Made by a program: the position numbers and the translations under genes
NCBI RefSeq assembly: GCF_000308635.1
Contig: NZ_BAGD01000097.1
Location: forward strand, 186,001-250,000
Direction: 5' to 3'
DNA from: Nocardia otitidiscaviarum NBRC 14405
GTDB taxonomy: Bacteria > Actinomycetota > Actinomycetes > Mycobacteriales > Mycobacteriaceae
Length of the DNA: 64,000 bases
The notes under the pieces: model-generated
The model's database searches: none
Seen by the model: only the letters and a program-made list of their open reading frames with translations
What the model was told of the DNA's origin: nothing
Shown here: positions 18,035 through 25,673 of the stretch, in pieces
Numbering within the stretch: position 1 is the first letter of the stretch
Layout: every line of letters starts with the position of its first letter

Positions 18035-18073
18035 CGCCGAGCCCCCTCCAGACTCGCGGAAGGGGGCTCGGCG
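18035..18073 (-). terminator. terminator hairpin after serA
   Basis: A perfect 13-bp stem, cgccgagccccct (18035-18047) and agggggctcggcg (18061-18073), with a 13-base loop, located 35 bases downstream of the serA stop. Confidence 0.75.
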
Positions 18074-18107
18074 GCAAGGACTTTCGGGCGTCTCGGCTAC
18101 CCGGCGC

Positions 18108-19706
18108 TCAGCTCAGGTCGACCTGCGCGACCTTGGCCGCGCCGACGGCCTCGGCGATGGACGCCTGCACCTCGGCCGGAACCTCCTGGTTGACGCGCAG
18201 CACGACGGTCGCGCCCTCCTTGTCGAGGTCCTGGGTGAGCTGCGCGGCGAGGATGTCGATCCCGGCCTCGCCCAGCTTGCCGGCCAGGCGGCCCAGCTGA
18301 CCCGGACGGTCCTCGTAGTTGAGGACGGCCAGGTTGAGGCCCTCGGCGCGCATGTCGTAGTTGCGGCCGTTGATGTTGACGATCTTCTGCACCTGCTGCG
18401 GCTCGGTCAGGGTGCCCGCCACATTCAGGGTGCGGCCGTCGCCGAAGACGGCGCGCAGATCGACCAGGCTGCGGTGGGTCGGGCTCTCGGTGTGGGTGGT
18501 GACCGAGGCCTCCAGGCCGCGGTCCTTGGCCAGCGACGGCGCGTTGACGAAGGTGACCGCGTCTTCGATGAGCGCCGAGAACACCCCGCGCAGGGCCGAG
18601 AGCTCCAGCACCGCAACGTCATCGGCGGCCAGCTCGCCGCGCACCTGCACCTCCAGGCTGACCGGCAGCTCGTCGGCGAGCGCGCCGAGCAGCGCACCCT
18701 GCTTGCGCACGATCTCCAGCCACGGGGCGACATTGTCGGTCACCGAGCCGCCGGTGACATTGACCGCGCCCGGCACGAACTCCCCGGCGAGGGCGAGCTG
18801 CACGGACTTGGCGACATCGGTGCCGGCGCGATCCTGCGCCTCGGCGGTGGAGGCGCCCAGGTGCGGGGTCACGACGACCTGCGGCAGGTTGAACAGCGGG
18901 CTGTCGGTGCACGGCTCGGTCTCGAACACGTCGATACCGGCGGCGCGCACGTGGCCGGAGGTGATGGCGTCGGCCAGGGCCTGCTCGTCGATCAGACCGC
19001 CGCGGGCGGCGTTGACGATGATGACGCCCTTCTTGGTCTTGGCGATCGTCTCGGCATTCAGCATGCCCTTGGTCTCGGGCGTCTTGGGCAGGTGGATGGA
19101 GATGAAGTCGGCGCGCTCGAGCACCTCGTCCAGGCTCACCAGTTCGATGCCGAGCTGCGCGGCCCGGGCCGGGGAGGTGTAGGGGTCGTACGCGATGATC
19201 TTGGTCTCGAAGGCCGCGAGGCGCTGCGCGAACAGCTGCCCGATCCGGCCCAGGCCGATGACGCCGACGGTCTTGCCGAGAATCTCGACACCGTTGAACT
19301 TGCTGCGCTGCCAGGTGTGCTCACGCAGGGTGGCGTCGGCGGCCGGGATCTGGCGGGCGGCGGCCAGCAGCAGGGTGACCGCGTGCTCGGCGGCGGTGTG
19401 GATATTGGAGGTCGGCGCGTTGACCACCATGACACCGCGCTCGGTGGCGGCCGGGACGTCGACATTGTCGAGGCCCACGCCCGCGCGGGCGACGACCTGC
19501 AGCTTCTTGCCGGCCTCGAGCACCTCGGCGTCGACGGTGGTGGCGGAGCGCACCAGCAGCGCGTCGGCCTCGGGCACGGCGGCGAGCAGCTCGGCCCGGT
19601 TGGGTCCGTCGACCCAGCGAACCTCGACGCCGTCACCGAGCGCGTCGACGGTCGACTGGGCGAGCTTGTCGGCGATCAGAACTACAGGACGGCCTGCTTG
19701 GCTCAC
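18108..19706 (-). CDS. serA: D-3-phosphoglycerate dehydrogenase
   Basis: First enzyme of serine synthesis. The start is GTG 19706 (VSQAGRPVVLIADKLAQST), preceded by ccaggagt, giving 532 residues. This is the long form with an extra intervening (ASB) domain and a C-terminal ACT domain, as in M. tuberculosis SerA1 (528 residues). Visible motifs are the NAD-binding GVIGLGRIGQLFAQRL, the catalytic NAARGGLIDEQAL and HLGASTAEAQDRAG, and the ACT segment NYEDRPGQLGRLAGKLGEAGIDI. The ACT domain implies feedback inhibition by serine. Divergent from the secreted phosphodiesterase gene at 19902. Confidence 0.96.
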   Translation of the reverse strand: MSQAGRPVVLIADKLAQSTVDALGDGVEVRWVDGPNRAELLAAVPEADALLVRSATTVDAEVLEAGKKLQVVARAGVGLDNVDVPAATERGVMVVNAPTSNIHTAAEHAVTLLLAAARQIPAADATLREHTWQRSKFNGVEILGKTVGVIGLGRIGQLFAQRLAAFETKIIAYDPYTSPARAAQLGIELVSLDEVLERADFISIHLPKTPETKGMLNAETIAKTKKGVIIVNAARGGLIDEQALADAITSGHVRAAGIDVFETEPCTDSPLFNLPQVVVTPHLGASTAEAQDRAGTDVAKSVQLALAGEFVPGAVNVTGGSVTDNVAPWLEIVRKQGALLGALADELPVSLEVQVRGELAADDVAVLELSALRGVFSALIEDAVTFVNAPSLAKDRGLEASVTTHTESPTHRSLVDLRAVFGDGRTLNVAGTLTEPQQVQKIVNINGRNYDMRAEGLNLAVLNYEDRPGQLGRLAGKLGEAGIDILAAQLTQDLDKEGATVVLRVNQEVPAEVQASIAEAVGAAKVAQVDLS

Positions 19707-19901
19707 TGGGGGTACTCCTGGAGGAATGGGGTCGGCATTTTCGCGGCCCAGCTTAATGGGCGCGATTTCGGGTGGCCTTACCGCCTGGTAGGCGGGTGCC
19801 TTCACTACGGCGAGCGGGGACTTCCCACTGAGCGGGACTTTCTAGGTCAATTGTCCAGATTCAATGCGCGCCGGACGCTCTGCGCGGCTACGGTGCCGCG
19901 C

Positions 19902-20984
19902 ATGTCTCGCAGATTGCTGGCGGCGGCCGCACTGGCCGCCCTCCCCCTCGCCGCGGCGGCACCGGCCACGGCCGCCCCGACCGCGAACAAGGTCGTCGTC
20001 ATCGGCATCGACGGCACGCTGTGGAGTGAGGTGCGCGCCGCGAACGCCCCGAATCTGGGCCGCCTGGCCGCCGAGGGCACCCTCGCCCGCACCTCCATCG
20101 CCCCGCACACCACCATGTCGTGCGTGTCCTGGGCGACCGCGCTGACCGGCGTGTGGGATACCAAACACGGCATCCAGGACAATGGGTCCACCTGCAACCC
20201 AACACCTTTCGCGTCGTACCCGACGGTGTTCACCCAGGTGGAGCGGACCCGGCCGCAGCTGTCCACGGCATCCATCGGAACCTGGGACACGATCGGCATG
20301 ATCGCGCGCACCGGCGACCCGAGGGCCGACCGGGTGGAGGTCACGCAGTTGGATCCGACCGGTGCGGGCATCTGCGAGACGACGGCCGACGCGAACGCGA
20401 CCGCGGGCGTGGTCTCCGCCGTCGAGGACGGCACGGATCTGGTGTTCACCCACCTGGATCAGGTGGACATCGTGGGCCATACGCTGCGCGGCATCTGGCC
20501 GCGGGCGTACCGCGACGCCATCGGCCGGGCGGACGCTCTGGTCGGCACGATCACGGCGGCGGTGGACGCCCGCGCCGCGGCACATCCCGACGAACGGTGG
20601 ACGATCCTGGTCACCACCGACCACGGCCACACACCGGACGGCGGGCACGGCGGGCAGAGTGCGTACGAGACGGCCAGTTTCGTCATCGCGCGCGGCGCGG
20701 GCTTCGCGGCCGGCGCCGAGTACAACGGCTACACGCTGGCCGACATCACGCCGACCGTGCTGGACCTGCTCGACATCCCCGCGCCCGGGAACCTGGACGG
20801 CGCGTCGATGCTGTCGGGCGGTTCGGGCGACCCGTCCGCCCCGGTGCCCGATACGCCGCCGGTCGACGCCGGAATCACCGGCTCGTCCTCCGGTTCGGCG
20901 CAGGCCGCGATGGTGAACAATCCGCTCTGCATCCTGGGCAGCGGCTCGGCCAGCGGCTCCGCGAGTGGATCGTTCGACAAATAG
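19902..20984 (+). CDS. secreted alkaline phosphatase/phosphodiesterase superfamily protein
   Basis: The 360-residue product from ATG 19902 starts with a clear signal peptide (MSRRLLAAAALAALPLAAAAPATA|AP). The mature part has type I phosphodiesterase/nucleotide pyrophosphatase metal sites: VVVIGIDGTLW, a nucleophile threonine in HTTMSCVSW, and ILVTTDHGHTPDGGHGG. Expected role: extracellular hydrolysis of phosphate esters or nucleotides; substrate unknown. The C-terminus is a low-complexity Gly-Ser tail (SGSASGSASGSF). The frame is open for 476 codons upstream, but that is serA antisense. Confidence 0.82.
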   Translation: MSRRLLAAAALAALPLAAAAPATAAPTANKVVVIGIDGTLWSEVRAANAPNLGRLAAEGTLARTSIAPHTTMSCVSWATALTGVWDTKHGIQDNGSTCNPTPFASYPTVFTQVERTRPQLSTASIGTWDTIGMIARTGDPRADRVEVTQLDPTGAGICETTADANATAGVVSAVEDGTDLVFTHLDQVDIVGHTLRGIWPRAYRDAIGRADALVGTITAAVDARAAAHPDERWTILVTTDHGHTPDGGHGGQSAYETASFVIARGAGFAAGAEYNGYTLADITPTVLDLLDIPAPGNLDGASMLSGGSGDPSAPVPDTPPVDAGITGSSSGSAQAAMVNNPLCILGSGSASGSASGSFDK

Positions 20985-20996
20985 CCGGAAACGCGA

Positions 20997-21035
20997 AAAG
21001 CCGACCTCGGGGCTACGGATCCCGAGGTCGGCTTT
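20997..21035 (+). terminator. bidirectional terminator
   Basis: A perfect 15-bp inverted repeat, aaagccgacctcggg (20997-21011) and cccgaggtcggcttt (21021-21035), with a 9-base loop. It is flanked by A and T runs, and separates the secreted phosphodiesterase gene from the convergent small ORF at 21062-21178. Confidence 0.8.
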
Positions 21036-21061
21036 CGAAGTCGACTAATTCGACGTCAGAT

Positions 21062-21178
21062 TCAGCCGCCGAACGAGCCGGTCCACAGGGTGTCCAGGAT
21101 GCCGTGCAGCGCGGCGCTGCCGGTGGCGAGCAGACCGTTCAGGGCAGCGGAACCGGTGTCGATAATAACGGGGATCAT
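21062..21178 (-). CDS. 38-residue peptide with an internal 11-residue repeat
   Basis: This short ORF begins ATG 21178, eight bases after a very strong ribosome binding site (aaggagagg). It encodes MIPVIID, then two tandem repeats TGSAALNGLLA and TGSAALHGILD, then TLWTGSFGG. The repeats differ at the DNA level mostly by silent changes, including TCC versus AGC for serine, which argues for selection on the peptide. It looks amphipathic. An overlapping frame (21045-21227) lacks a ribosome binding site and was rejected. A tatgct box about 60 nt upstream could be a -10. Function unknown. Confidence 0.6.
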   Translation of the reverse strand: MIPVIIDTGSAALNGLLATGSAALHGILDTLWTGSFGG

Positions 21179-21425
21179 GGGATACCTCTCCTTGCGAATT
21201 CCCAATTGAACTTCTGACGCCGAGCATATCGGGCGGATTTTCGGACCCGTTACCGAGGTTTACGACTATGTGATGTGTGCAACAAAAAGTAACAATGTGT
21301 GGGCGCAGTCATATAGCCCCTATCGGTCATTCATATCACGGAACTATCACACACAGTCGACACAAGTCTTCAAGCCCCGAAAACCAGTGGCACCGCGCCA
21401 CCGCCCGGGACTAGCCTCACCGGCC

Positions 21426-22229
21426 ATGCCCCTGCGCGCGATCCCCGCCTCCATGGACCCCGCGGTGGTCGCCACGATCGACGGCGAACTGGACCGGATC
21501 GAGCGCGACCACCGGGTCGGCGTGCGCCTGGCCATCGAAAGCGGCAGCCGGGCATGGGGTTTCCCGTCGCCCGACTCCGACTACGACTGCCGGTTCGTCT
21601 ACGTCGCCCATCTGGACGACTACCTGACGCCGTGGCGCGGCCGCGATGTCATCGAGACACCGCTGGTCGGCCTGCTCGACGTGAACGGCTGGGAGCTGGC
21701 CAAGGCGCTGCGCCTGCTCGTGGCGGGCAATGCGGTGCTCGTCGAATGGCTGATGTCGCCGATCGTGTATCGCGGCGATGCCGAATTCCGGGACGAACTC
21801 CGCGAATTGGCCCATGCGGTGGCGGATCGGAACCGGATCGCCATGCATTATCTGCACCTGGGCAGGCGGCAGTGGCGGCTGTTCGATTCGAATCGCTCGC
21901 TGAAGAAGGTGTTCTATTCGCTGCGTCCGGCGATGGCATTGCGCTGGCTGCACGAACACCCGAATTCGGCGGTCGCGCCCATGCACTTGCCGACATTGCT
22001 CGAACAATGCGAACTGCCCGCCGATCTCACCGGTGCGGTACACGAATTGACCGAGTTGAAGTCACGGACGCGAGAAATGGGAGCAGGAGCGGTGCCCACC
22101 CCCATCAGCGATTTCATCACGGCCGAATTCGACCGGGCGGCGGACGCGTTCACCCGTGAGCGCGGCCACGACCGGAGCCGGGCGCACGCCCTGACCGCCG
22201 ACTTCTTCAGACGTCAGGCGCTGCGCTGA
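21426..22229 (+). CDS. nucleotidyltransferase domain protein (COG3541 type)
   Basis: A 267-residue protein whose N-terminal third carries the polymerase-beta nucleotidyltransferase motif: SGSRAWGFPSPDSDYDCRFVYV, with the GS and paired Asp metal ligands. The rest is mainly helical (YSLRPAMALRWLHEH). Related proteins (RlaP-like) occur with RNA-repair systems, but no ligase or kinase is nearby here. ATG 21426 was chosen because upstream codons lack homology. Its 3' end overlaps the convergent cold-shock gene by 23 bases. Confidence 0.8.
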   Translation: MPLRAIPASMDPAVVATIDGELDRIERDHRVGVRLAIESGSRAWGFPSPDSDYDCRFVYVAHLDDYLTPWRGRDVIETPLVGLLDVNGWELAKALRLLVAGNAVLVEWLMSPIVYRGDAEFRDELRELAHAVADRNRIAMHYLHLGRRQWRLFDSNRSLKKVFYSLRPAMALRWLHEHPNSAVAPMHLPTLLEQCELPADLTGAVHELTELKSRTREMGAGAVPTPISDFITAEFDRAADAFTRERGHDRSRAHALTADFFRRQALR

Positions 22230-22419
22230 CGTGGGTGGCCTCCGGGCCGGGTTTGGCGCGCCGCCATTCGAACTCGACCCGCTGACCCTCCTCCAGCCAG
22301 CGGAAACCCTCCCCGGCGATGGCGGTGTACTCGACGTAGACGTCCGGACCGCTGTCGTCGGGGGTGATGAAACCGAAACCCTTCAAGCTGTCGAACCACT
22401 TCACCGTGCCGCGAGCCAT
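22207..22419 (-). CDS. cold-shock domain protein
   Basis: A 70-residue single cold-shock (OB-fold) domain beginning MARGTVKWFDSLKGFGFITPDD, with a canonical RNP1 (KGFGFI). RNP2 is altered: DVYVEYTAI instead of the usual VFVHFSAI. It probably binds single-stranded RNA or DNA. The last 23 bases overlap the convergent nucleotidyltransferase gene. A longer open frame upstream is antisense to the metallo-hydrolase gene and is not supported. Confidence 0.9.
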   Translation of the reverse strand: MARGTVKWFDSLKGFGFITPDDSGPDVYVEYTAIAGEGFRWLEEGQRVEFEWRRAKPGPEATHVSAAPDV

Positions 22420-22614
22420 TCCCGTTCTTTCTCGACCATCGCAGGGATTCGAAGGGCACGGCCCCCACCCGCGCCCGCCTAAGCGTGGCATGCGACCTCG
22501 CGGCGAACAACCGGCGGGCCGGGCACCACTTCGAGAAGACCCGCTGACACGGCCGACCGCGGCGGCGACAATGGTGGGGCCGCGCGATCCCGTTCCGGGG
22601 AAGGAGTCCCATTG

Positions 22615-23676
22615 GTGAGCAAGAGCCGACTGCTGAACAGGCTGGCGGGACGGTTCGCCGGGCTGACCGATTCCGGCCTGCCCATCCCGACTCCGGCCGA
22701 GACCGTTGCCGCGCGACGGCATTTCTTCGGCGAGGCGGTCGACCCCGCCACCGGTGAGGTGAGCCCGGATCGGGTGCTGGCGGCCTGGTTCGGCTGCGCG
22801 GGATTCGCGATCGCCATGGGCGGCACCGTGTTTCTGCTCGACGCCTGGGTGCCGCGCGGGTTGACCTCGCATTACGTTCCCACCACCCCGGCCCAGCTGG
22901 CGGCGCTGCGCCCCGAGGCCATCTTCATCGGCCACGGGCATTTCGATCACGCGGCCGACGCCGGGCCGATCGCGCAGGCCAGCGGTGCGACGGTGTACGG
23001 CACGGCCGAGCACTGCGCGGCCATTCGCAAGCAGGTCGCGTTCAAGGCCGAATTCGCCTGTGTGGAATTGGGTTCCGCCGACTCCGGGCCGGGTGACCGC
23101 TACGATTTCCCGCTGCTGCCCGGATTGGAGGTGACCGCCGTGCGCCACCTGCACTCCGCGCCCACCCGCCGTGGCCCGACCTCCTCGGCCCGCGTCTCCC
23201 CCGCCCCGTGCCTCGGCGATATCCGCACCCACCGCCCGACCCTGGCCGATGCCACCCACCTGGTCCGCCATCTCTCCGCGCCGGAGGGCGGCACCCTGCT
23301 GTACCAGTTCCGTACCGCCGATTTCACGCTCACCTGGCACGATTCATCCGGCCCGCTGCTGGACCGCGCGCCCGAGGTGCTCGAGATCCTGCGCGCCCTG
23401 CCCGCCTCGGACGTGCACATCGGCGCGATCCAGGGCTTCAACCAGTTCACCAACGGCCTACGCGATCCCCGCAGCTACGTGGAGGCGTTGCGCCCCACGA
23501 TCTTCGTACCGAACCACCACGACAACTGGCTTCCGCTCATCACCGCACGCGGCGAGGCGTTCCGCACTCCGCTGCACGCGGAACTGGCGAAACTGCCGGA
23601 GGCCACCCGCCCCGAAGTCCGCATGCTGGTCGACCCCGACGACTATGTTTCCTGCGCGCGAATGACTTTCAAATAA
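22615..23676 (+). CDS. MBL-fold metallo-hydrolase
   Basis: The 353-residue protein carries the metallo-beta-lactamase zinc signature GHGHFDHAADAG near residue 106, and later histidines in RHLHSAPT and PNHHDNW. The N-terminal segment NRLAGRFAGLTDSGLPIPTP is typical of actinobacterial members with unknown substrate. The GTG start at 22615 is 8 nt after aaggag (22601-22606); a TTG three bases upstream is possible. Divergent from the cold-shock gene. Confidence 0.85.
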   Translation: MSKSRLLNRLAGRFAGLTDSGLPIPTPAETVAARRHFFGEAVDPATGEVSPDRVLAAWFGCAGFAIAMGGTVFLLDAWVPRGLTSHYVPTTPAQLAALRPEAIFIGHGHFDHAADAGPIAQASGATVYGTAEHCAAIRKQVAFKAEFACVELGSADSGPGDRYDFPLLPGLEVTAVRHLHSAPTRRGPTSSARVSPAPCLGDIRTHRPTLADATHLVRHLSAPEGGTLLYQFRTADFTLTWHDSSGPLLDRAPEVLEILRALPASDVHIGAIQGFNQFTNGLRDPRSYVEALRPTIFVPNHHDNWLPLITARGEAFRTPLHAELAKLPEATRPEVRMLVDPDDYVSCARMTFK

Positions 23677-23736
23677 TCCATCCCCGCACAGCAATTCGGT
23701 CACATACCGACCGCCGAGCACGTAGCCTGCACGGCT

Positions 23737-23817
23737 ATGTGGAGTATCGTCGCCATTTCCATCGTCGCCGTCATCATCATCGGACTGGGTTTCGCCGTGG
23801 GCCTACCGCGCGATTGA
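23737..23817 (+). CDS. 26-residue putative membrane peptide
   Basis: ATG 23737 opens a 26-codon frame. Almost the entire product is one hydrophobic helix with a short C-terminal GLPRD. Nothing else occupies the gap between the metallo-hydrolase and aldolase genes. There is no strong ribosome binding site, so translation is uncertain; the composition is nevertheless typical of small single-span membrane proteins. Confidence 0.3.
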   Translation: MWSIVAISIVAVIIIGLGFAVGLPRD

Positions 23818-23850
23818 TTCCTGTCTCGGCCGCACCAGTACGTTGACGCC

Positions 23851-24516
23851 ATGTCCTCCCCCGCCCACGACGCCCGCACCCAGGTCGCCGCGGCCGCCCG
23901 CCGCCTCGCCGAAGCCGGACTCCTGATCGGCACCGCGGGCAATGTGAGCACGCGCGTCGACGACCGCATCGCCATCACCGCCACCGGCACCGTCCTCGCC
24001 GACATCACCCCCGACCAGATCACCGTCGTCGACCCGCACGGCACCGTGGTCTCCGGAACCTTCGCCCCCACCTCCGAACTCCACCTCCACCTGGGCATCT
24101 ACCGCGACTTCGACGCCGGCGCGATCGTCCACACCCACGCCCCCAAATCCACCGCCGTCGGCCTGGTCCTCCCCGAACTCCCCGTCCTCCACTACCAGCA
24201 ACTGCCGCTGGGTGGCCCCACCCCGGTAGTCCCCTTCCACCCGTTCGGTACTCCCGAACTCGCCGACGCCGTCCGCGCAGCCCTCCCCGGCAAACAGGCG
24301 GCTCTACTGGCCAACCACGGCGCTGTCACTCACGCGGCAACCCTCGACGACGCGGTGGAACACGCCCTTCTCCTGGAGTGGGCCTGCACTCTATTTCTCG
24401 ACGCGGCAATCATCGGCACGCCCCGCGCGCTGACCACTGAGGAGCAGGCAGCGGTCACGGAGGTAGTCCAGCGCACAGGGTATGGCAGACCCATGGCGCT
24501 CGACCAACATAGGTGA
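23851..24516 (+). CDS. class II aldolase/adducin family protein
   Basis: A 221-residue protein related to L-fuculose/L-ribulose-phosphate aldolases. The zinc-binding and catalytic elements are present: PTSELHLHLGIYRDFDAGAIVHTHAP and LANHGAV, with the N-terminal GTAGNVSTRVDD phosphate-binding region. It should cleave or epimerise a sugar-phosphate-like substrate; which one cannot be told. It does not belong to a recognisable sugar operon. Confidence 0.85.
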   Translation: MSSPAHDARTQVAAAARRLAEAGLLIGTAGNVSTRVDDRIAITATGTVLADITPDQITVVDPHGTVVSGTFAPTSELHLHLGIYRDFDAGAIVHTHAPKSTAVGLVLPELPVLHYQQLPLGGPTPVVPFHPFGTPELADAVRAALPGKQAALLANHGAVTHAATLDDAVEHALLLEWACTLFLDAAIIGTPRALTTEEQAAVTEVVQRTGYGRPMALDQHR

Positions 24517-24609
24517 GGATGCACAATGCCCAATCACACTGTGCCAGAACATGTCTGCGTGCCATCCTGAAGCAGCGAACATGTCGGTGCCGCATGGCAA
24601 ACTGCCGCC

Positions 24610-25527
24610 ATGGCAAGCAGCGCTGAAGAAGCCCTCAGACAGGAGATCTTCCACCACCTCGATCAGCTGGTTGCGGATACGGGTGTCGTGACCCGGTCGC
24701 AGTTGTGGGATTTCACGGTCGACGGCGAGGTCCACCGGTTGATCGACCGGAACCGTGGCATCAGAAATCCGCGCTACTTGGAAGCGACGCTCTCGATCCT
24801 GTCGGATCCGGACAGCTCCTATGCCGACGAACAAGTCGACGACTCGCTGTTTGCTTACGACTACCGGGAAGGGAGTGTCGACGGCGACAATCGAAAGCTC
24901 CGCCGCGCGTACGAGCTCGGTCTGCCGCTGATTCTGCTACGTAAGATTGCCGACGGAGTCTTCCACCCGGTGTTTCCGGTATGGGTCGTTGCCGACGACA
25001 AGCAGAACCGGCGTTTTCTGATCGCATTGGATGCGAACCTGCGCGCGGTGGCCGACCCAGAGCACCTGGCACCGATTGAGCGTCGGTACGCGGAGCAGAT
25101 CACCGCGCAGCGACTGCATCAACCAGAGTTTCGAGCCCGAGTTCTGCGGGCGTACGAATACCGCTGTGCCGTTTGCGCTCTGGGGCAACCAAGACTACTC
25201 GATGCTGCCCATATCATCGCGGATGGTGAAGCTCACAGCAGCGCCACTGTGGATAACGGCCTCGCGCTGTGCAAGTTGCACCACGCAGCGTATGACGCCA
25301 ACTATCTCGGGATCGCACCGGACTACACAATCCACGTATGCAAATCGCTCCTCGAGCAGACCGATGGCCCACCCATGCTCCAGCACGGACTGCAGGATAT
25401 GCACAAGCGCCGGATCACCGTGCCAAGGAAACGCAGCGAGCGGCCCGCATCCGATCGCCTCGCTGAGCGATTCGACAAGTTCTCCAGCGACGGCGAGACC
25501 GAAAGTCAGATATCGGGCGTCGGCTGA
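24610..25527 (+). CDS. HNH endonuclease with SRA-like N-terminal domain (modification-dependent type)
   Basis: This 305-residue protein has two parts. Residues about 75-150 (YDYREGSVDGDNRKLRRAYE, PLILLRKIADGVFHPVFPVWVV) resemble the SRA-like modified-base sensor of ScoMcrA-type enzymes. Residues about 175-285 form an HNH nuclease with the zinc cysteines CAVCALGQPRLLDAAHII and LCKLHHAAYDANYLGI. Such proteins cut DNA carrying methylated or otherwise modified bases and act as phage or plasmid defence. Base specificity cannot be read. Codon use and GC content are somewhat lower than in its neighbours, consistent with horizontal acquisition. Confidence 0.8.
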   Translation: MASSAEEALRQEIFHHLDQLVADTGVVTRSQLWDFTVDGEVHRLIDRNRGIRNPRYLEATLSILSDPDSSYADEQVDDSLFAYDYREGSVDGDNRKLRRAYELGLPLILLRKIADGVFHPVFPVWVVADDKQNRRFLIALDANLRAVADPEHLAPIERRYAEQITAQRLHQPEFRARVLRAYEYRCAVCALGQPRLLDAAHIIADGEAHSSATVDNGLALCKLHHAAYDANYLGIAPDYTIHVCKSLLEQTDGPPMLQHGLQDMHKRRITVPRKRSERPASDRLAERFDKFSSDGETESQISGVG

Positions 25528-25673
25528 GCTAGCGCTACGCCCAAGGGAGGTGAAGCGACACTGTTTGGCGGTGCTGCCCCGCTGGTACAGCACTCCGTTC
25601 CTCGTTCGATTGCTACGGCATGTCGCGTGAACTGGGGTTTCGTGTCGCAATGCAGCCAGGTAGATTCGAACAC

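Noticed and set aside
21045..21227. Alternative 60-codon frame overlapping the 38-residue peptide
   Set aside because: No Shine-Dalgarno at its start, whereas the other frame has aaggagagg, and the composition (many Arg) is that of an off-frame shadow.
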